DNA of 34,966 nt from Alphaproteobacteria bacterium MarineAlpha3_Bin6 (GTDB taxonomy: Bacteria > Pseudomonadota > Alphaproteobacteria > Rhodospirillales > UBA2165), in NCBI GenBank assembly GCA_002938035.1, contig PTLH01000009.1, forward strand, positions 1-34,966, read 5' to 3'. Of this stretch, positions 16,626 through 24,484 are shown one piece after another. A program made the position numbers and the translations under genes. The first letter of the stretch is position 1; every line of letters starts with the position of its first letter. The notes beneath the pieces were generated by a model. The model did no database searches, had not been told where the DNA came from, and saw only the letters and a list, made by a program, of their open reading frames with translations.

Positions 16626-16683
16626 GGGGTGCGCCTTGGAAGGCCTGCCAGCCTACAATTATCCAAGCGCACCCCATTTTTTT
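16626..16683 (+). terminator. Strong rho-independent terminator of nrdJ
   Basis: GGGGTGCGCCTTGGA at 16626-16640 pairs with TCCAAGCGCACCCC at 16662-16675 with a single mismatch or bulge (about 14 bp), directly followed by A and seven T at 16677-16683. Inside the loop AGGC (16641-16644) can pair with GCCT (16651-16654), giving a stacked two-tier hairpin. It begins 39 bases after the nrdJ stop. Confidence 0.93.
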
Positions 16684-16830
16684 CACAAGGCTTTATCAAC
16701 GTCAATTACTAGTATACCGGTAGCGAACCCTAATTAATCAAATCCACGGCTTCGAGGAATTACTTACCACTAACGAGATGGAAGTAGGCATCTAGCGTCA
16801 ATCGCTATTTTTTTTGAGCATATTTGTTCT

Positions 16831-17388
16831 ATGGCTGGAAGCATTGAAAACCGTTTATCTGAACTGGGGATTGAGTTACCAAAAGTGGCCAAGCCCTTAG
16901 CTAATTATCTCCCATTTGTTGTAACGGGAAACCTAGTTTTTGTCTCGGGCCAACTACCAATGTGGGATGGTGAACTTATGCTTACAGGAAAACTTGGAGA
17001 TAACATACAATTGACAGATGGGCAGACTGCAGCAAGGTATTGCGGCCTCAATCTATCGCCCAGGTTAAAGAAGCTTGCTATGGTGACCTCCGATAGAGTG
17101 ACGGCGGCAATCAAGTTGGGTGGCTTTGTTAACTCAACGGCTGATTTCACTGAACAGGCGAAAGTGATAAATGGCGCATCAGAACTCATGTTTGAAATCT
17201 TTGAGAATAAAGGTAAACACGCCCGATCTGCCGTAAGCTGCCCGTCCCTTCCCCTCGGCTCTTCTGTGGAAATAGATGGGGTGTTTGAATTTAATAAACG
17301 CCTAGTTATCGGTGAATTCAAAGGCAGTGAACTTATCACCTGTTTTAAATTAGACGGTAATATAATTGAGATTCTAGAAAATATCTAG
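16831..17388 (+). CDS. RidA/YjgF-family protein with C-terminal extension
   Basis: A 185-residue protein. Residues 1-153 match the long alphaproteobacterial RidA-like subfamily: N-terminal SIENRLSELGIELP, VVTGNLVFVSGQLP (30-43), VKLGGFVNST-type segment IKLGGFVNSTADF, VINGASELMFEIF and HARSAVSCPSLPLGSSVEIDGVFEF. RidA proteins hydrolyse reactive enamines or imines from PLP enzymes; for this subfamily the substrate is not established. The usual end is near residue 153-155. Here about 30 residues follow, ending IIEILENI, with no stop in between, so the protein is longer than the family norm. The ATG at 16831 lacks a clear Shine-Dalgarno. The gene follows the nrdJ terminator, so it probably has its own promoter, and may be co-transcribed with the DUF482 gene 62 bases downstream. 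Confidence 0.87.
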   Translation: MAGSIENRLSELGIELPKVAKPLANYLPFVVTGNLVFVSGQLPMWDGELMLTGKLGDNIQLTDGQTAARYCGLNLSPRLKKLAMVTSDRVTAAIKLGGFVNSTADFTEQAKVINGASELMFEIFENKGKHARSAVSCPSLPLGSSVEIDGVFEFNKRLVIGEFKGSELITCFKLDGNIIEILENI

Positions 17389-17450
17389 AAATCCGGTTTA
17401 ATTCATGAATTTACTTGCTCCTGCCTTGAGCCAGTATTATCTCTAACCTC

Positions 17451-18614
17451 ATGCCCGACGGTCGCGAAGAAGTTCTAACGCGTGTTATTTCCTCAATAAA
17501 TGACGTGCCTGCGAAAGACTGGAACGCCTGTGCCGGTAATGCAAACCCATTTGTTCGCCACGAATTTTTACATGCACTAGAATTAAGCGGATCTGTATCC
17601 GCAAAAACCGGTTGGTTGCCTCAACATCTTTTAATTGATGGAGAAGATGGCAACCTAGCAGCTTGCATGCCGATGTACCTTAAGAACCATTCTTATGGCG
17701 AATATATCTTCGACTGGGGATGGGCGGAGGCATATGAAAGAGCTGGAGGAAAATATTATCCAAAACTTCAATCGGCCGTCCCTTTCACTCCAGCTACGGG
17801 AAATCGCATGCTAGTTCGAGACGACCTCTCAAACGATTACTACAGCGCGTTGATAGCTTCGATGTTGCAACTCTCACGTAAACATAATGTTTCATCTCTG
17901 CATGTCACTTTCCCACCAAAAGAACAGTGGGATCTGTTAGGAAAATCTGGTTTTCTACTTCGAACAAGCCAACAGTTCCACTGGAAGAATTGTGGATACG
18001 AAACATTTGATCATTTTCTTTCGGTATTAAGCTCCCGCAAACGGAAAGCTATTAAGAAGGAACGGCAGAAAGTAGCAGATCAAGGAATTACTCTTAAATC
18101 ACTATCGGGTGACGAACTTCACGAAGAGCATTGGGATGCTTTCTATGACTTCTATATTGATACTATCGGACGAAAATATGGTCATCCGTATCTGACCCGG
18201 GAATTTTTCTCAATGATTGGCAAATCTATGCCAGAACTCGCGGTATTGGTGACGGCAGAATTTAAAGGGCGAATGGTCGCTGGAGCTCTCAATCTTAAAG
18301 GAAAGGATACGATATTTGGTCGGAATTGGGGCTGCCTTGAAGATTTTAAATTTTTGCACTTTGAAGCGTGTTATTATCAAGCTATTGACTTCGCAATTGA
18401 GCACAAACTCCAATGGGTAGAAGCGGGCGCCCAGGGACCACATAAGATACAGCGTGGTTATCTGCCTCGGGAAGTCTATAGCGCCCACTGGATCGAAAAC
18501 AGAAATTTCCGAGATGCCGTCGAAAAGTTTGTGGAACAAGAACGACGTGAGGTCGAATTTGAGATTGCGGGTTATATGCAATATTCTCCGTATCGCTCTG
18601 GTGAGAACGGCTAA
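17451..18614 (+). CDS. DUF482 (COG3146) GNAT-fold acyltransferase-like protein
   Basis: A 387-residue protein of the DUF482 family, often labelled GNAT-family N-acetyltransferase or peptidogalycan biosynthesis protein. Landmarks: NPFVRHEFLHALELSGSV (28-45), the GWLPQHLL segment, PMYLKNHSYGEYIFDWGWAEAYERAG (74-99), YYPKLQSAVPFTPATGNRML, SSRKRKAIKKER, and the C-terminal half with GRNWGCLEDFKFLHFEACYYQAIDFAI and VEAGAQGPHKIQRGYLP. The fold is that of tRNA-dependent or acyl-CoA-dependent aminoacyl/acyl transferases such as the FemAB group; the substrate is unknown. No membrane segment or signal is seen. In relatives I recall a glycerophosphodiester phosphodiesterase gene between ridA and this gene; it is absent here. 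Confidence 0.88.
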   Translation: MPDGREEVLTRVISSINDVPAKDWNACAGNANPFVRHEFLHALELSGSVSAKTGWLPQHLLIDGEDGNLAACMPMYLKNHSYGEYIFDWGWAEAYERAGGKYYPKLQSAVPFTPATGNRMLVRDDLSNDYYSALIASMLQLSRKHNVSSLHVTFPPKEQWDLLGKSGFLLRTSQQFHWKNCGYETFDHFLSVLSSRKRKAIKKERQKVADQGITLKSLSGDELHEEHWDAFYDFYIDTIGRKYGHPYLTREFFSMIGKSMPELAVLVTAEFKGRMVAGALNLKGKDTIFGRNWGCLEDFKFLHFEACYYQAIDFAIEHKLQWVEAGAQGPHKIQRGYLPREVYSAHWIENRNFRDAVEKFVEQERREVEFEIAGYMQYSPYRSGENG

Positions 18615-18706
18615 GGTACGAACGTATTTTGGGATTTGTTAAATGTTAATAGGATACTTTGTAAGAAGTTAAGATAGTTGAATAGTTGAAATTACGAAAA
18701 CATTCT

Positions 18707-18712
18707 GGAGGT
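18707..18712 (+). promoter_or_regulatory. Strong Shine-Dalgarno of the four-helix membrane protein gene
   Basis: GGAGGT at 18707-18712 lies 7 bases before the ATG at 18720. It is one of the best ribosome sites in the window and argues that the unrecognised downstream reading frame is a real, well-translated gene. Confidence 0.75.
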
Positions 18713-18719
18713 AACGTCG

Positions 18720-19202
18720 ATGGATATTGAATTTTTTGCTATGTCTGTGTTCGCCGGTATCATGGGAAGTTATGGTCTTGTTTCAATGGCTTTATGGGCA
18801 GACAGTCTAGGTTTGCCTCGTCTGGATTTCTCGCGAGCAATGGCGAACATTACATACAGCAGAACTTTTGAAGAAGAAGCAGAACTAGGTGCAGCGGGAG
18901 GACAAAAATATCCAAACACGCCCTATTGGCCAGGAATGCTTGTTCTTTTTATGAATGGAATATTCTTCGCTCTTTTATATTCGAGCGTAGTGGCTCAATA
19001 TATACCGTTAGAACAAGGTCCACTGAAAGGAGCTACCTGGGGGGTCATCCTTTGGGCAATATCTGGGGTATTTTATGTACCATTTTATTTAAAAGAGGGT
19101 TTTATGCTTCGCCATATTCATCCAATGGCATGGTTGACTAGCCTGATGGTGCACGGGATATATGGTTTGTTTGTGGGCTGGATAGCGCCAATAGCCAACT
19201 AG
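18720..19202 (+). CDS. Unrecognised four-helix inner-membrane protein
   Basis: A 160-residue protein I cannot assign to a named family. Hydropathy by eye gives four membrane segments at about 4-27, 70-93, 103-124 and 137-157. Between the first two is a soluble stretch of about 40 residues with a distinctive acidic, glycine-rich patch: FSRAMANITYSRTFEEEAELGAAGG (37-61). The helices are rich in Gly, Trp and Tyr, and there is a HIHPM segment (132-136) before the last helix. The ATG at 18720 has a near-perfect Shine-Dalgarno at 7-base spacing, so expression is credible. It follows the DUF482 gene by 105 bases on the same strand and converges on clpA. It could be a small structural or transport-related membrane protein; no function can be stated. 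Confidence 0.75.
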   Translation: MDIEFFAMSVFAGIMGSYGLVSMALWADSLGLPRLDFSRAMANITYSRTFEEEAELGAAGGQKYPNTPYWPGMLVLFMNGIFFALLYSSVVAQYIPLEQGPLKGATWGVILWAISGVFYVPFYLKEGFMLRHIHPMAWLTSLMVHGIYGLFVGWIAPIAN

Positions 19203-19341
19203 CGTACTTATTGGTGATAACTTCTATAAAATTGATTCTAGTCATTCATTAAGGATCCATCTTTCAACTAATCTAAGATATCGATGCAATGCGTTGGTGC
19301 CGAACATTAAAGAAACAGTATTCCGATTTATTAAGGAACCT

Positions 19342-21696
19342 TTAATCTACTAATGCCGTCTTTTTACCACCACTACCTTCGGAATCATTTGAAGGGTCGT
19401 GCCTGGAACCAAGTTTTTTCATCTGACCCTTCTTTGGGACTTGGCTCTTAGGATACTTGAATGTCAAAGAATTGTCTTTGACCCCTACCAACACAATTCC
19501 ACCCTTGGTCAATGCACCAAAAAGAAGCTCCTCAGACAACGGCTTCTTAATATGCTCTTGAATTACGCGTGCTAAAGACCTCGCGCCAAATCGTCGACTA
19601 TAACCCTTCTTGGCTAGCCATTTACGTGAGTGATGGGTCAAATTAATGGTAACATCCCTATCGCTTAATTGTGCTTCCAGTTCCATGATGAACTTATCTA
19701 CAACCTTACTCATTACTTTAGGTGGCAGATTGGAAAATGGTATCACTGCATCTAACCGGTTGCGAAATTCCGGGGAGAACATGCGCTCTATCGCTTCCTC
19801 ATCATCCCCTTCCCGTTCGTTTCGTTCAAACCCGATCGCCGCCTTTGCCATCTCAAAAGCACCCGCATTTGTCGTCATGATTATAACCACATTACGAAAA
19901 TCAACACTCTTTCCGGTGTGGTCTGTCAGTCTACCGTGATCCATAACCTGCAACAGAATATTGAACAAATCTGGGTGTGCTTTCTCAATTTCATCCAACA
20001 GCAAGACAGAGTGAGGTTTCTTGTCAATCGCGTCAGTCAGAAGTCCACCCTGATCAAATCCTACATATCCTGGAGGAGCACCAATTAATCGAGAGACGGT
20101 ATGCCTCTCCATATACTCAGACATGTCAAACCTGACCAACTCAATACCCATGCTATGGGCTAACTGGCGTGCAACCTCAGTTTTTCCGACACCAGTTGGA
20201 CCAGAAAAAAGATAGCTACCAATTGGTTTTTCCGGTTCACGTAGTCCAGCCCTTGATAGTTTTATTGCACTCGATAAAGCCTCAATTGCCCGATCTTGGC
20301 CGTATACCAAACGTCTAAGATCAGCCTTGAGGTTAGAAAGCGTTTTCTTATCATTTTGGGAAACAGTCTTTGGTGGGATCCGCGCCATTTTAGCGACTAC
20401 ATTCTCAACGTCCTTCACTGATATAGTTTTTTTTCGTTTACCTTCAGGTAATAGCATACGTGACGCACCCACTTCATCTAATACATCAATAGCTTTATCA
20501 GGCAGCTTTCGATCATTTATATAACGAGCTGACAATTCAACTGACTGACGAATCGCCTCTGCGGTATATCTAACTTTATGATAGTCTTCATAATAAGGTT
20601 TTAAACCACGCAAAATCTTAACCGCATCCTCAACGGACGGTTCATTAACATCTATTTTTTGAAAGCGCCTAACCAAAGCACGATCTTTTTCAAAATAACC
20701 TCGATATTCTTTGTAGGTGGTTGAGCCCATACACCGAAGTGAACCCTTTTGAAGCGATGGTTTAAGTAAATTAGACGCGTCCATGGAACCACCGCTGGTA
20801 GCCCCCGCCCCAATCACGGTATGGATCTCATCGATAAAGAGAATACTATTCTCAGCTCGCTCAAGTTCCGTCAGCACTGCTTTTAAACGCTCTTCAAAAT
20901 CACCTCGATAGCGCGTACCCGCCAACAATGCCCCCATATCTAGCGCATAAATTACATCACCAATTAAAACCTCGGGCACTTCTTCATTTACAATCCGCCT
21001 AGCTAAACCTTCGGCAATGGCTGTCTTACCGACGCCGGGATCACCAACGTAAAGTGGATTATTCTTTGTACGCCGACAAAGGACCTGGATGGTACGGTCA
21101 ATCTCATCATCCCTTCCGATCAAAGGGTCGATTTTACCTTCAATAGCTTTTTGGTTGAGATTAACGCAGTAAGTATCCAAAGCTTCTGTGCCTTTTTTTA
21201 CATCGCTATTCTCTTCTTGAATATCCTCACCATCGCTGGCGTTACGTGCTTCAGAATAACCTGGTACCTTAGCAATTCCATGAGATATATAATTTACGGC
21301 ATCTAGTCGTGTCATTTCATACATTTGCAAAAAGTAAACGGCATGGGCTTCCCGTTCTGAAAAGATCGCCACCAATACATTTGCACCAGTCACTTCTTCC
21401 CGACCAGAAGATTGCACGTGAATGGCTGCTCGCTGCACAACCCGCTGGAAACCTGCTGTAGGCTTTGGTTCACCCAACTTGGAAACAACTAAATCTCCCA
21501 TTTCACCGACAATGAATTCAGTAAGATCAGTCCGTAGTTTTTCCACTTCAACACCACAAGCACGCAAAACCGCTACACCATCTGGATCTTCCGTCAAAGA
21601 TAGTAAAAGGTGCTCCAGCGTGGCATATTCATGACTGTGCTCAGTCGCCAAGGCTAAGGCGCGATGAAGACTTTGTTCTAAATTCCGAGAAAGCAT
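19342..21696 (-). CDS. clpA: ATP-dependent Clp protease unfoldase subunit ClpA
   Basis: A 784-residue two-ring AAA+ unfoldase that works with ClpP. The Clp N-domain is at about 1-145. The first AAA+ module has Walker A GDPGVGKT at 218-225 and Walker B ILFIDE at 285-290. The second has Walker A GPTGVGKT at 499-506 and Walker B LLLDE at 565-569. The ClpP-docking loop tripeptide IGF is at 621-623. A short coiled middle domain as in ClpB is absent, so this is ClpA. After the last AAA+ subdomain the tail is basic and Ser/Gly-rich (about 750-784). It lies 25 bases downstream of clpS on the same strand, the usual pair. clpP is not in this window. Confidence 0.97.
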   Translation of the reverse strand: MLSRNLEQSLHRALALATEHSHEYATLEHLLLSLTEDPDGVAVLRACGVEVEKLRTDLTEFIVGEMGDLVVSKLGEPKPTAGFQRVVQRAAIHVQSSGREEVTGANVLVAIFSEREAHAVYFLQMYEMTRLDAVNYISHGIAKVPGYSEARNASDGEDIQEENSDVKKGTEALDTYCVNLNQKAIEGKIDPLIGRDDEIDRTIQVLCRRTKNNPLYVGDPGVGKTAIAEGLARRIVNEEVPEVLIGDVIYALDMGALLAGTRYRGDFEERLKAVLTELERAENSILFIDEIHTVIGAGATSGGSMDASNLLKPSLQKGSLRCMGSTTYKEYRGYFEKDRALVRRFQKIDVNEPSVEDAVKILRGLKPYYEDYHKVRYTAEAIRQSVELSARYINDRKLPDKAIDVLDEVGASRMLLPEGKRKKTISVKDVENVVAKMARIPPKTVSQNDKKTLSNLKADLRRLVYGQDRAIEALSSAIKLSRAGLREPEKPIGSYLFSGPTGVGKTEVARQLAHSMGIELVRFDMSEYMERHTVSRLIGAPPGYVGFDQGGLLTDAIDKKPHSVLLLDEIEKAHPDLFNILLQVMDHGRLTDHTGKSVDFRNVVIIMTTNAGAFEMAKAAIGFERNEREGDDEEAIERMFSPEFRNRLDAVIPFSNLPPKVMSKVVDKFIMELEAQLSDRDVTINLTHHSRKWLAKKGYSRRFGARSLARVIQEHIKKPLSEELLFGALTKGGIVLVGVKDNSLTFKYPKSQVPKKGQMKKLGSRHDPSNDSEGSGGKKTALVD

Positions 21697-21721
21697 ATTA
21701 AACCGTTTTTGTTACTAATGT

Positions 21722-22054
21722 TTAGACCTTTTCAATGGTACATTGCAGGGGGTGTTCATGTTGTTGAGCCAAGTCCATTGTCTGGTTTACCTTTGTTTCC
21801 GCAATTTCATAGGTATAAACACCACATGTACCAACTCCTTTCTGATGCACATGAAGCATTATTTGGGTAGCTTCCTCATGTGCCTTGTTATAAAAACTTT
21901 CGAGCACATGAATGACAAACTCCATTGGTGTATAATCATCATTTAACATTAACACTTTATACATGGAAGGCTTCTTTGTATTGACCCTGGTTTTGACTGC
22001 AACCCCATGTTCCGGCGCATCCCCTTGTTTAATATTGTCGTCATCCGCGCTCAT
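21722..22054 (-). CDS. clpS: ClpS adaptor for N-degron substrates
   Basis: A 110-residue adaptor that binds proteins with N-terminal Leu, Phe, Tyr or Trp and delivers them to ClpAP. The disordered acidic N-terminus (1-25) is the part that enters the ClpA pore. The core starts at [19 protein letters not shown] (29-47), where the Asn-Asp-Asp segment lines the N-degron pocket. [25 protein letters not shown] supplies the pocket histidine and the following strand. The start ATG at 22054 has a GGAAG upstream. It is the promoter-proximal gene of clpS-clpA. With aat at 9.4-10.1 kb, substrate tagging and recognition of the N-degron pathway are both encoded in this window. Confidence 0.96.
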   Translation of the reverse strand: MSADDDNIKQGDAPEHGVAVKTRVNTKKPSMYKVLMLNDDYTPMEFVIHVLESFYNKAHEEATQIMLHVHQKGVGTCGVYTYEIAETKVNQTMDLAQQHEHPLQCTIEKV

Positions 22055-22763
22055 GTTACATTCTTCCCATTAGAGTCACTTTTACTTACCAAATTTTGCC
22101 AGCCTAGCACCTTTCGCAAATACATAGGCCTTTATGTTTGTAGCTCCTGACTAATATATGGGATTCCAGTGGCTATTTAAAAGTCCTAAACATTCAAAAA
22201 CTTTTCTTAGCAGAACGCCTAACAAACTTTAAAACCAGGTTTCTCTCAAATTAAACGATTATTCTGCAACTCACACGTTGAATAAATTTAGATGTTCCTT
22301 TTCATCGTTTGTACCGCACAATGTCAAATAGGCTAACATAATCAAGACAGATTAACGGGAATATCTGTAGAATCCCAGCTGAATAAAAGAGTTGGAAACA
22401 CTTCCATACTAAAAAGGGTGTAAACCATGCCAATAAGCTTTATGCACAAAATTACCCCTCAAGCACGCTATGACAAGCCACTAAAAGTCTGTTGAGACTA
22501 AATCACCGACACAGTATTTGTTATTTAAATTTCTTTTTTTGCAACAAAGCCGGGTTGTATTTACCTTCAGACGTACCAACCACAGCAAAAACGAGAGGAA
22601 CAATCAGTGGAAATAGAAATTTAGTTCTAGTTAATTTCAGAATACTACTTCAAAATTTTATTTTAACACTTTATTCATAGGGTTCGCCTAATTACATTAA
22701 GCATCTATATAGCTTGAAAACCTAACATCGTTTTTAAAACAATGTTTCAGACGAGGACAAAGG
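22055..22763. other. 709-base gene-poor region between clpS and dacA
   Basis: Both flanking genes read away from this AT-rich stretch, so it holds their promoters. I find no tRNA, no known RNA motif and no convincing protein gene; a 62-codon frame at 22492-22680 has no homology I recognise and no ribosome site. Small inverted repeats occur: ACAGAT/ATCTGT at 22347-22368 with a 10-base loop, and AGTCT-GTTG-AGACT at 22486-22499. In some relatives a phasin gene sits near here; none is seen. Confidence 0.55.
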
Positions 22764-24044
22764 GTGAGTCTAATTCGGGTATCAAATCTTTTTATTGGGC
22801 TTCCCACTTTTTTCGACCGCAATTGGAAATTAAAAGGGCAGTTTAATCCACATGACTTTTTGGTTGATAATCGTAAAATAAGCATATTTTTTTGCGGACT
22901 GGTTTTAATAACTTTCACTCTTTTGGCATTTCCGAGTGTTTGTAATGCTAAATATGCATCTTTTGTCATCGATTCAGTTTCTGGACAGGTGCGGCATTCA
23001 GTGAATGCAAATACAAGAAATTTTCCAGCATCCCTAACAAAATTAATGACTCTTTATCTGCTTTTTGAAGCAATTGAGAAAAAGAAATTCAACTTAAATT
23101 CTAAGCTCAAAGTCTCATACCGGGCATCCAACCAACCAGCCTCTCGGCTCGGATTAAAGCCAGGCCAAACCATAACTGTTCGGGAAGCCATTCACGCCCT
23201 AATTATTAAATCCGCTAATGATGTTGCTACGGTTGTTGCTGAAGCACTAGCTGGGAAGGAACGACGTTTCGCGCTTTTAATGACAGCCAAAGCCCGGAAG
23301 CTTGGTATGTCTCGAACGATATTTCGCAATGCATCGGGACTTTCACATCGAGGTCAAATGTCAACTGCCAAAGATATGGCCAAACTCACCCTGCATTTAA
23401 TCAATCAATACCCCAAATACTATCATTATTTCTCAAAAAAAGTTTTTACCTTTAGAGGCAAAAGATATAGGACCCACAACAAGGTGCTGCGACATTTTCC
23501 GGGTGCCGAGGGGATGAAAACCGGATACATACGTGCTTCTGGCTACAATTTGATTACTACTGCAAAACGGAATGGCCACCGGCTGGTTGGGGTGATATTT
23601 GGAGGAAATACGGCTCGAGCACGTGATCGTCATATGAAAAACTTACTTAATAGAGCTTATGCCAAGGTGCAAACTGAAAAATTGTTAGGTATTTCTAATA
23701 AGACGAAACGTGCTAATGAAAATAATAGAGCTTTAGCACCTCGTGGCAAAAAAACAGATACTTCAACAAAGAGTATCTGGGGAATTCAGATTGGTGCATT
23801 TTATACGCGTAAGCCAGCGATGAAGCTGGCTAGAACTCTTTTCCGTAAACATGCTAACCTCTTGAATAATGGACAAATATCAATAATGCCCTTACGAAAA
23901 TCAAGAAATAGAACACTTTACCGAGCCCGGATTCTGGGGATTGGTATGCGGACCGCCTATAGAGCTTGCAGGATATTAAAGCAGCAGCGCCAGGCGTGTA
24001 TGCCACTTCGTCTTCCCAAAACTATTCAAATTGCGTCGCGTTGA
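22764..24044 (+). CDS. D-alanyl-D-alanine carboxypeptidase with SPOR domain
   Basis: A 426-residue periplasmic peptidase of the S11/PBP5 type that trims the terminal D-Ala of peptidoglycan stem peptides. Catalytic motifs: SLTK at 90-93 (Ser90 nucleophile), SAN at 150-152 and KTG at 252-254. A SPOR domain, which binds denuded glycan strands at the division site, covers about 343-422 (WGIQIGAFYTRKPAMKLA onward). The hydrophobic signal segment is at about 41-58, with cleavage likely after VCNA at 62. I chose GTG at 22764 because GAGG precedes it by 7 bases. This leaves an unusual 37-residue leader before the signal; an in-frame TTG at 22860 would give a standard signal peptide but lacks a ribosome site. 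The 3' end overlaps the convergent cyclotransferase-like gene by 19 bases. Confidence 0.92.
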   Translation: MSLIRVSNLFIGLPTFFDRNWKLKGQFNPHDFLVDNRKISIFFCGLVLITFTLLAFPSVCNAKYASFVIDSVSGQVRHSVNANTRNFPASLTKLMTLYLLFEAIEKKKFNLNSKLKVSYRASNQPASRLGLKPGQTITVREAIHALIIKSANDVATVVAEALAGKERRFALLMTAKARKLGMSRTIFRNASGLSHRGQMSTAKDMAKLTLHLINQYPKYYHYFSKKVFTFRGKRYRTHNKVLRHFPGAEGMKTGYIRASGYNLITTAKRNGHRLVGVIFGGNTARARDRHMKNLLNRAYAKVQTEKLLGISNKTKRANENNRALAPRGKKTDTSTKSIWGIQIGAFYTRKPAMKLARTLFRKHANLLNNGQISIMPLRKSRNRTLYRARILGIGMRTAYRACRILKQQRQACMPLRLPKTIQIASR

Positions 24045-24478
24045 CCTTTTTCTATTCGATTCCAAATCGCTAAATTTTCGAGAAACTCTTTACGGTGATT
24101 TTGCTGCCACGTGCTGAAACACCACCCCTCATCGTCAAGAGACATATTTGGACCGGCAACATATGTGGCGGCCTTGGTTTTTTGATCATCGCGTAACAAG
24201 ACAGTCACATTTTTGCGTTGATATTCATCATCCTCAAATTCATCAAGAAGCAATAAAGCATCATTTGCAATTCCATAAACAACTAAGCCTTCAACTTTAT
24301 CTCCTTTAGAATCAACTATAGCCGGGTAATGAGCTTCCTTAACCTTTACCCGTTTAAAGTCTTTCAGGATACCCTGTCTCTTTTGTATACCCTTATCGTA
24401 CCCGCCAATGACTCTTTTCAATACGATGCTATCCATTAGGGTCCCATAGAAAAAACAGGTAAAATTTGAAGAGTTCAT
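24026..24478 (-). CDS. Gamma-glutamylcyclotransferase/AIG2-like protein
   Basis: A 150-residue protein of the GGCT-like fold. The substrate-binding loop FYGTLM is at 10-15, and the acidic segment LLDEFEDDEYQRKNV at about 77-91 carries the conserved glutamate and the E-Y-R motif of the AIG2 group. Members release 5-oxoproline from gamma-glutamyl compounds or act on related amide linkages; many bacterial AIG2-like proteins have no proven activity. The gene starts 6 bases after the mutase stop and is probably the last gene of the galU-ugd-mutase transcript, an unexpected partner for sugar-nucleotide enzymes. Its 3' end overlaps dacA by 19 bases on the other strand. Confidence 0.8.
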   Translation of the reverse strand: MNSSNFTCFFYGTLMDSIVLKRVIGGYDKGIQKRQGILKDFKRVKVKEAHYPAIVDSKGDKVEGLVVYGIANDALLLLDEFEDDEYQRKNVTVLLRDDQKTKAATYVAGPNMSLDDEGWCFSTWQQNHRKEFLENLAIWNRIEKGQRDAI

Positions 24479-24484
24479 ATGGAG

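Noticed and set aside
16905-17339. 144-codon reading frame antisense to the RidA-like gene
   Set aside because: It lies wholly inside a conserved gene on the other strand and is a shadow of its codon pattern.
18210-18581. 123-codon reading frame antisense to the DUF482 gene
   Set aside because: It is fully contained in a conserved gene and its translation shows no domain features.
22492-22680. 62-codon reading frame between clpS and dacA
   Set aside because: There is no ribosome site, no recognisable family and a composition like the surrounding AT-rich non-coding DNA.
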